Source: Mycobacterium sp. MS1601 (GTDB taxonomy: Bacteria; Actinomycetota; Actinomycetes; Mycobacteriales; Mycobacteriaceae). From it: a DNA stretch of 64,000 nt. The notes under the pieces were generated by a model that saw nothing but the letters and a program-made list of their open reading frames with translations, was not told the origin of the DNA and ran no database searches. Both the position numbers and the translations under genes were made by a program. Numbering within the stretch: the first letter of the stretch is position 1; each line of letters begins with the position of its first letter. Where the stretch lies: assembly GCF_001984215.1 (NCBI RefSeq), contig NZ_CP019420.1, positions 4,588,001-4,652,000 on the forward strand, given 5' to 3'. Of the stretch, positions 60,967 through 64,000 are shown piece after piece.

Positions 60967-61529
60967 GCTCGGGCCTCCTTTGCCGTGTCCTGCTCGGTTC
61001 CCAACAACTTCTGAAACAGTGCGCGATAATGCACCAGCGCCTCGCGTTGCATCTCTGTCCCGGTTCGGCCACCCTGTTGGGACAGATAGATACCGTGAGC
61101 GGCGCGGTAGTCCTCGACAACGCCGGGGTGGTCCACCGAGATGTCGGCCGCGCGTTGATCGAAATCATCGACAGGATAACCGCGTTCACGCATCACCTGG
61201 TTGACCAGGATGTCGGCTTCTTTGACCGCGGTCGTCGGGTTGTCGACGAATCCCGTCTGCACCGCTCTCCACTGTTCGGAGTACATCTGCTGTGCATCCG
61301 CCGACAGCGGCACGATGTCGAGCTTCTTGACCTTGCGCTCGCGTGCCAGGAGTTCGGCTTCGGCCGCGTGGTGGTCGCCCGTCTGTGCCACCACCCGCTC
61401 GTACTCCGGACCGTAGTGTCGTTTGAGTCGTTCGCTGTGTTTGGAGCTGCGGGTGCGGGCCGCCACCAGTGCGACCCCGACGAGCACCACCACCAACACC
61501 GCCAGAGCAATCCATCCCCACGTGGGCAT
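60963..61529 (-). CDS. Membrane-anchored protein with the same WxxVQxxFVDxP domain
   Basis: The 188-residue protein has one N-terminal TM (WIALAVLVVVLVGVALVAA) followed by a basic stop-transfer region and a helical cytoplasmic domain (residues 30-180). It includes LKRHYGPEYERVVAQTGDHHAAEAELLARERKVKKLDI and EQWRAVQTGFVDNPTTAVKEADILVNQVM. The second motif is shared with the neighbouring 148-residue protein. The pattern is recurrent in mycobacterial and streptomycete secreted-protein annotations but has no assigned role. ATG 61529 has AGGAGG nine bases upstream. Confidence 0.78.
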   Translation of the reverse strand: MPTWGWIALAVLVVVLVGVALVAARTRSSKHSERLKRHYGPEYERVVAQTGDHHAAEAELLARERKVKKLDIVPLSADAQQMYSEQWRAVQTGFVDNPTTAVKEADILVNQVMRERGYPVDDFDQRAADISVDHPGVVEDYRAAHGIYLSQQGGRTGTEMQREALVHYRALFQKLLGTEQDTAKEARA

Positions 61530-61719
61530 TGTCGTGACCTCCTGATGCGTTGCGGTCGGCCCTCTCTCCCCTCATGCCTCGGGCTCGTCGACCGACCGGG
61601 CCGAGCTTTGTGTCTGGGGGCATACCCGAGCGTCGTCTTCGAAAACGTCAATTCGGGACGACGTCGTCCGCCCGGGTGACGACATGCGTTGTCACCCGGG
61701 CGTACGTGAGAGCGGGTTT

Positions 61720-62685
61720 CTAGTTTGCGAAGTTCGCGTTGATACGTTGCTGCAGATAGTCTTTCGCGCTGATCGGCGGGTACTTGCCTTGCGGGCCCGC
61801 GATGGTGACCTCACTGTTGGCCTGGGCGAAGAAGGCAATGCTGTAACGCGCCCCACGGTGATCGGCTGGACCAGGACTGCGGACTCGGTGGAAGTTCGAC
61901 GGCAACAGGTCGTCACTCCAGCGCATCAGCATGTCGCCGATGTTGCACGTAATGGCGTCCTCGGACGGATGGACCGACGTCCACTGCTGGGCGTCACGTT
62001 CCTTGCCGGGGCACACCTGCAGTCCGCCCTGCCCGTCGCGCTGGAACAGCAGTGTCAGGCAGTCGAAGTCGGTGTGTGCCCCAGCACGCCACACGCCCGT
62101 CAGGTCAGCCTCCACGGGGAGTGCGAAGTAGTGCAACAGACGCAGGGTGCTCTGATAGGTGCTCGACGACGGATCGTGAGCGCGGGTGAAGAAGTCCCGG
62201 TCGAAGCCCAGCTTCGCGGCGAACAACGACAGCAACTCCATGGCCAGCGTCCAGCATCGGTGCTCGAAATCGAGCATCGTGGCGCGGAAGCCGGCCAGCT
62301 CGTGCTCATCTGGCCAGAGCCCCTCCATGTTGGACAGGGTGACCTGGTAGGACTCCTTCTGATCCGGAACCCCGACCGAAGGGCGGATCTGGGTGAGTTG
62401 CTCCCATCCTGAGTTGAAGCGCTTGGGGCGGCGAGCCTTCACCTCTTCCGGCAGGGCAAAGAACTTCTCGGCCATCGCGAAGGCGGAGCGCACCTTACCG
62501 AGGTCGATCCCGTGGTCGACAACCTGGAAGAAGCCGATATCAGTTGCTGCACTCCACAACTCGTCGGCGATCTCATCGCGGCGGCCCGCCAGGTCCACCA
62601 GCGATATGCGCCGTACCTCGCGGTCGCTCTCGGCACCCACTGCCCCCATCGCTCGTTCGCGCTGCAGTTCGGTCATTTCTGTCAT
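61720..62685 (-). CDS. 2-oxoglutarate/Fe(II)-dependent oxygenase (isopenicillin N synthase-like)
   Basis: The 321-residue protein has the DIOX_N-like N-terminus (RRISLVDLAGRRDEIADELWSAATDIGFFQVVDHGID) and the Fe-binding facial triad in VWRAGAHTDFDCLTLLFQ (HxD) and LLPSNFHRVRSPG (His). The Arg of the RYSIAFF segment would bind 2-oxoglutarate. It lies 13 bases after a lipoprotein substrate-binding protein gene, so it probably hydroxylates or cleaves the imported compound, as in taurine-type dioxygenase systems although those belong to a different branch. No other transporter subunit is in the window. Confidence 0.88.
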   Translation of the reverse strand: MTEMTELQRERAMGAVGAESDREVRRISLVDLAGRRDEIADELWSAATDIGFFQVVDHGIDLGKVRSAFAMAEKFFALPEEVKARRPKRFNSGWEQLTQIRPSVGVPDQKESYQVTLSNMEGLWPDEHELAGFRATMLDFEHRCWTLAMELLSLFAAKLGFDRDFFTRAHDPSSSTYQSTLRLLHYFALPVEADLTGVWRAGAHTDFDCLTLLFQRDGQGGLQVCPGKERDAQQWTSVHPSEDAITCNIGDMLMRWSDDLLPSNFHRVRSPGPADHRGARYSIAFFAQANSEVTIAGPQGKYPPISAKDYLQQRINANFAN

Positions 62686-62698
62686 GGTGGGTGTCCTT

Positions 62699-63859
62699 CT
62701 AGTTGGTGGCGATCGACGGATCGCTGAAGCGGTTGGTGAACAGGTCGTCGCCGGTCATTCCGGCGGGCACCACGTTGCCGGTGGCGGCCAGCACGCCGCG
62801 CAGGTCCTCGACGTTGCGGGCGGTGCGGGCGGAGTCGTACACACCGAACGAACCGTCTTGTTCGGCTGCCAGCAGCCCTTTGTCGACCAGCAGGTCGGCG
62901 CTGAAAGCGGCTTCTCCTTCGGAGTAGGGGGAGTAGGTGCTGTCCTGGGAGACCACGTCGACGATCACCTTGTTGACTGCCTCGGGCGCCGCGGCATAGT
63001 CCACACCGGACTGCTGGATGATGGGAACCAGCTTCTCCAGGCACGGCGCGAGCTCGTCGAGCTTGTCGGCGCGCACCGACATGTTGGAGGCGTAGATGTC
63101 ATAGCCCACGTCCTTGATCAGGCTGTAGCCCACGGGTTTGTCCCAAGACGGGGTGTCGTTTTCGTAGGTGTAGGGCTCGGAGTTGGCGAAGCCCTGCTGG
63201 GCGATGGCCGGATCGCCGACGAAGCGGGCAGGCGCACCGTCATAGCTGGTGTCGATCTGTGACTGCTGCAGCATTCCCTTGCCCACCATCCACTGCGGGA
63301 AGATCTGGTCCTTGGATACCACAACCGTGGCGTCGGACTTGCCGATATCGGCGACGGTCTGCCAGTCGGGATGGCTGGCCGGGTCCCACATCAGGATGGC
63401 CGGGCTGTACTTCAATAGGGGAGTGACGCCGATGACGGGCTGGTCTGCAGCAGCGGCGATCAGCTGATCCCCGTGCACGATGCCCATCACCAGGGAGTCA
63501 TCCACATAGAGCTGCGAGGGCACCGACTGGAAGCCGATGGCGGGTCCACCGGACTTCAGCGTCAGGTCGACGCCGGTGTCCTTGCCGGCAGCCACCAGCG
63601 GGCCGGTCACCGACTTCTCCTCGGTGTCCACCCGGTAGCCGGGCCCGAGCATGCCGAATACCGCGCCCATGTCGGACTGCGGCTGCCATTGCAGTTGGAT
63701 GCCGACGTTCGCCGGGCAGACGCCGGCCAGCGACTGCGCGTCGGAGGCGGCCTCGACGCTGGTCTCCTCAGGGGTTTCGTCGCTGCCGTAGGCGCAGGCG
63801 GACAGGCCGAGGGTGACGCAGGCGGCGACGGCCCCTGCGGTGAGACGGGATCGGGACAT
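62699..63859 (-). CDS. ABC transporter substrate-binding lipoprotein (nitrate/sulfonate type)
   Basis: The 386-residue precursor has a lipoprotein signal with lipobox LSAC. The mature protein follows the NMT1/SsuA-like fold: GIQLQWQPQSDMGAVFGMLGPGY at the N-terminus, DLTLKSGGPAIGFQSVPSQLYVDDSLVMGIVHGD, and SKDQIFPQWMVGKGMLQQSQI in the second lobe. Members bind sulfonates, nitrate, pyrimidine precursors or aromatic acids. The permease and ATPase genes are not seen here and may lie beyond 64 kb. ATG 63859 has GGAGGAG upstream; the AT-rich stretch near 63923-63941 may be its promoter. Confidence 0.87.
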   Translation of the reverse strand: MSRSRLTAGAVAACVTLGLSACAYGSDETPEETSVEAASDAQSLAGVCPANVGIQLQWQPQSDMGAVFGMLGPGYRVDTEEKSVTGPLVAAGKDTGVDLTLKSGGPAIGFQSVPSQLYVDDSLVMGIVHGDQLIAAAADQPVIGVTPLLKYSPAILMWDPASHPDWQTVADIGKSDATVVVSKDQIFPQWMVGKGMLQQSQIDTSYDGAPARFVGDPAIAQQGFANSEPYTYENDTPSWDKPVGYSLIKDVGYDIYASNMSVRADKLDELAPCLEKLVPIIQQSGVDYAAAPEAVNKVIVDVVSQDSTYSPYSEGEAAFSADLLVDKGLLAAEQDGSFGVYDSARTARNVEDLRGVLAATGNVVPAGMTGDDLFTNRFSDPSIATN

Positions 63860-64000
63860 GGCTACTCCTCCGGGGGCGTGTGCGACGGGTGTGCGATCCC
63901 GGTCGTGGACGCGACCGTGATCGAATAATTACATGCAATCATGGGCTGTGTTGCGTGCGGGTTAAAGGTTTCGTATATCGCCAGATAACGCCAGCCGTAC

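Noticed and set aside
1..64000. CRISPR array, tRNA, rRNA or insertion sequence
   Set aside because: No regularly spaced repeats, no cloverleaf-like stretch with the conserved TTCGA arm in context, no rRNA-like sequence and no transposase motif was found on reading both strands.

Overview
This window is high-GC actinobacterial DNA and is most consistent with a rapidly growing Mycobacterium (Mycolicibacterium). The support is an antigen-85-like mycolyltransferase, an MmpL transporter, PknD-like kinases with beta-propellers, FprA, several FadE acyl-CoA dehydrogenases, tandem universal stress proteins and a SigH-like sigma factor. Genes are tightly packed with many ATGA/GTGA start-stop overlaps. 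No rRNA, tRNA, CRISPR array or insertion sequence was recognised.

Layout. 0-6.7 kb: the 3' end of a methyltransferase gene, an SDR, then a leftward stress block (alcohol dehydrogenase, three universal stress proteins, a double ABM-domain protein) with a possible DosR-type box, and a secreted SH3 protein. 6.8-18.1 kb: a leftward catabolic block. Two FadE subunits come first, followed by an eight-gene overlapping operon: SDR, cysteine-rich unknown, two glutamine-synthetase-like ligases, esterase, SDR, Baeyer-Villiger monooxygenase and a PuuD-like amidotransferase. A GntR/FadR regulator is divergent to it. Two copies of one 51-bp palindromic repeat sit at the 3' ends of the two outermost genes. 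The enzyme set suggests gamma-glutamylated amine breakdown joined to ketone/lactone ring opening.

18.4-27.2 kb: a rightward set (P450, FAD dehydrogenase, alpha/beta hydrolase, free acyl carrier protein, fatty-acyl-AMP ligase, MmpL) that looks like a PKS/NRPS-free lipid tailoring and export pathway. 27.4-33.4 kb: envelope-related genes, namely an acidic secreted protein, an antigen-85-like esterase and two tandem Ser/Thr kinases with six-bladed NHL propellers. 33.9-36.05 kb: decayed two-component genes (a frameshifted response regulator, a broken histidine kinase and a regulator tail).

36-46 kb: an SLC13-type transporter, a YqeY-like protein and an HTH regulator whose start lies next to a 17-bp inverted repeat that could hide its ribosome binding site. 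Then come a SigH-like sigma factor without an adjacent anti-sigma gene, a lipoprotein metallopeptidase, a 54-residue zinc-ribbon protein, and a JetABC (Wadjet/MksBEF condensin) operon with no JetD/MksG nuclease beside it. 46.5-52.9 kb: two paralogous small secreted proteins flank an FAD dehydrogenase, a TPP 2-keto acid decarboxylase, a double-TetR regulator and an ABM membrane protein.

52.9-64 kb: a leftward fprA-hydrolase-fadE-amidase-SDR operon behind an IdeR-like iron box, relics of a flavoprotein and an aminotransferase, a VTT membrane protein, a squalene-cyclase-fold-like protein, two related small proteins, and a 2-oxoglutarate/Fe(II) oxygenase coupled to a lipoprotein substrate-binding protein. 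All functional statements rest on reading motifs by eye; no database search was run.
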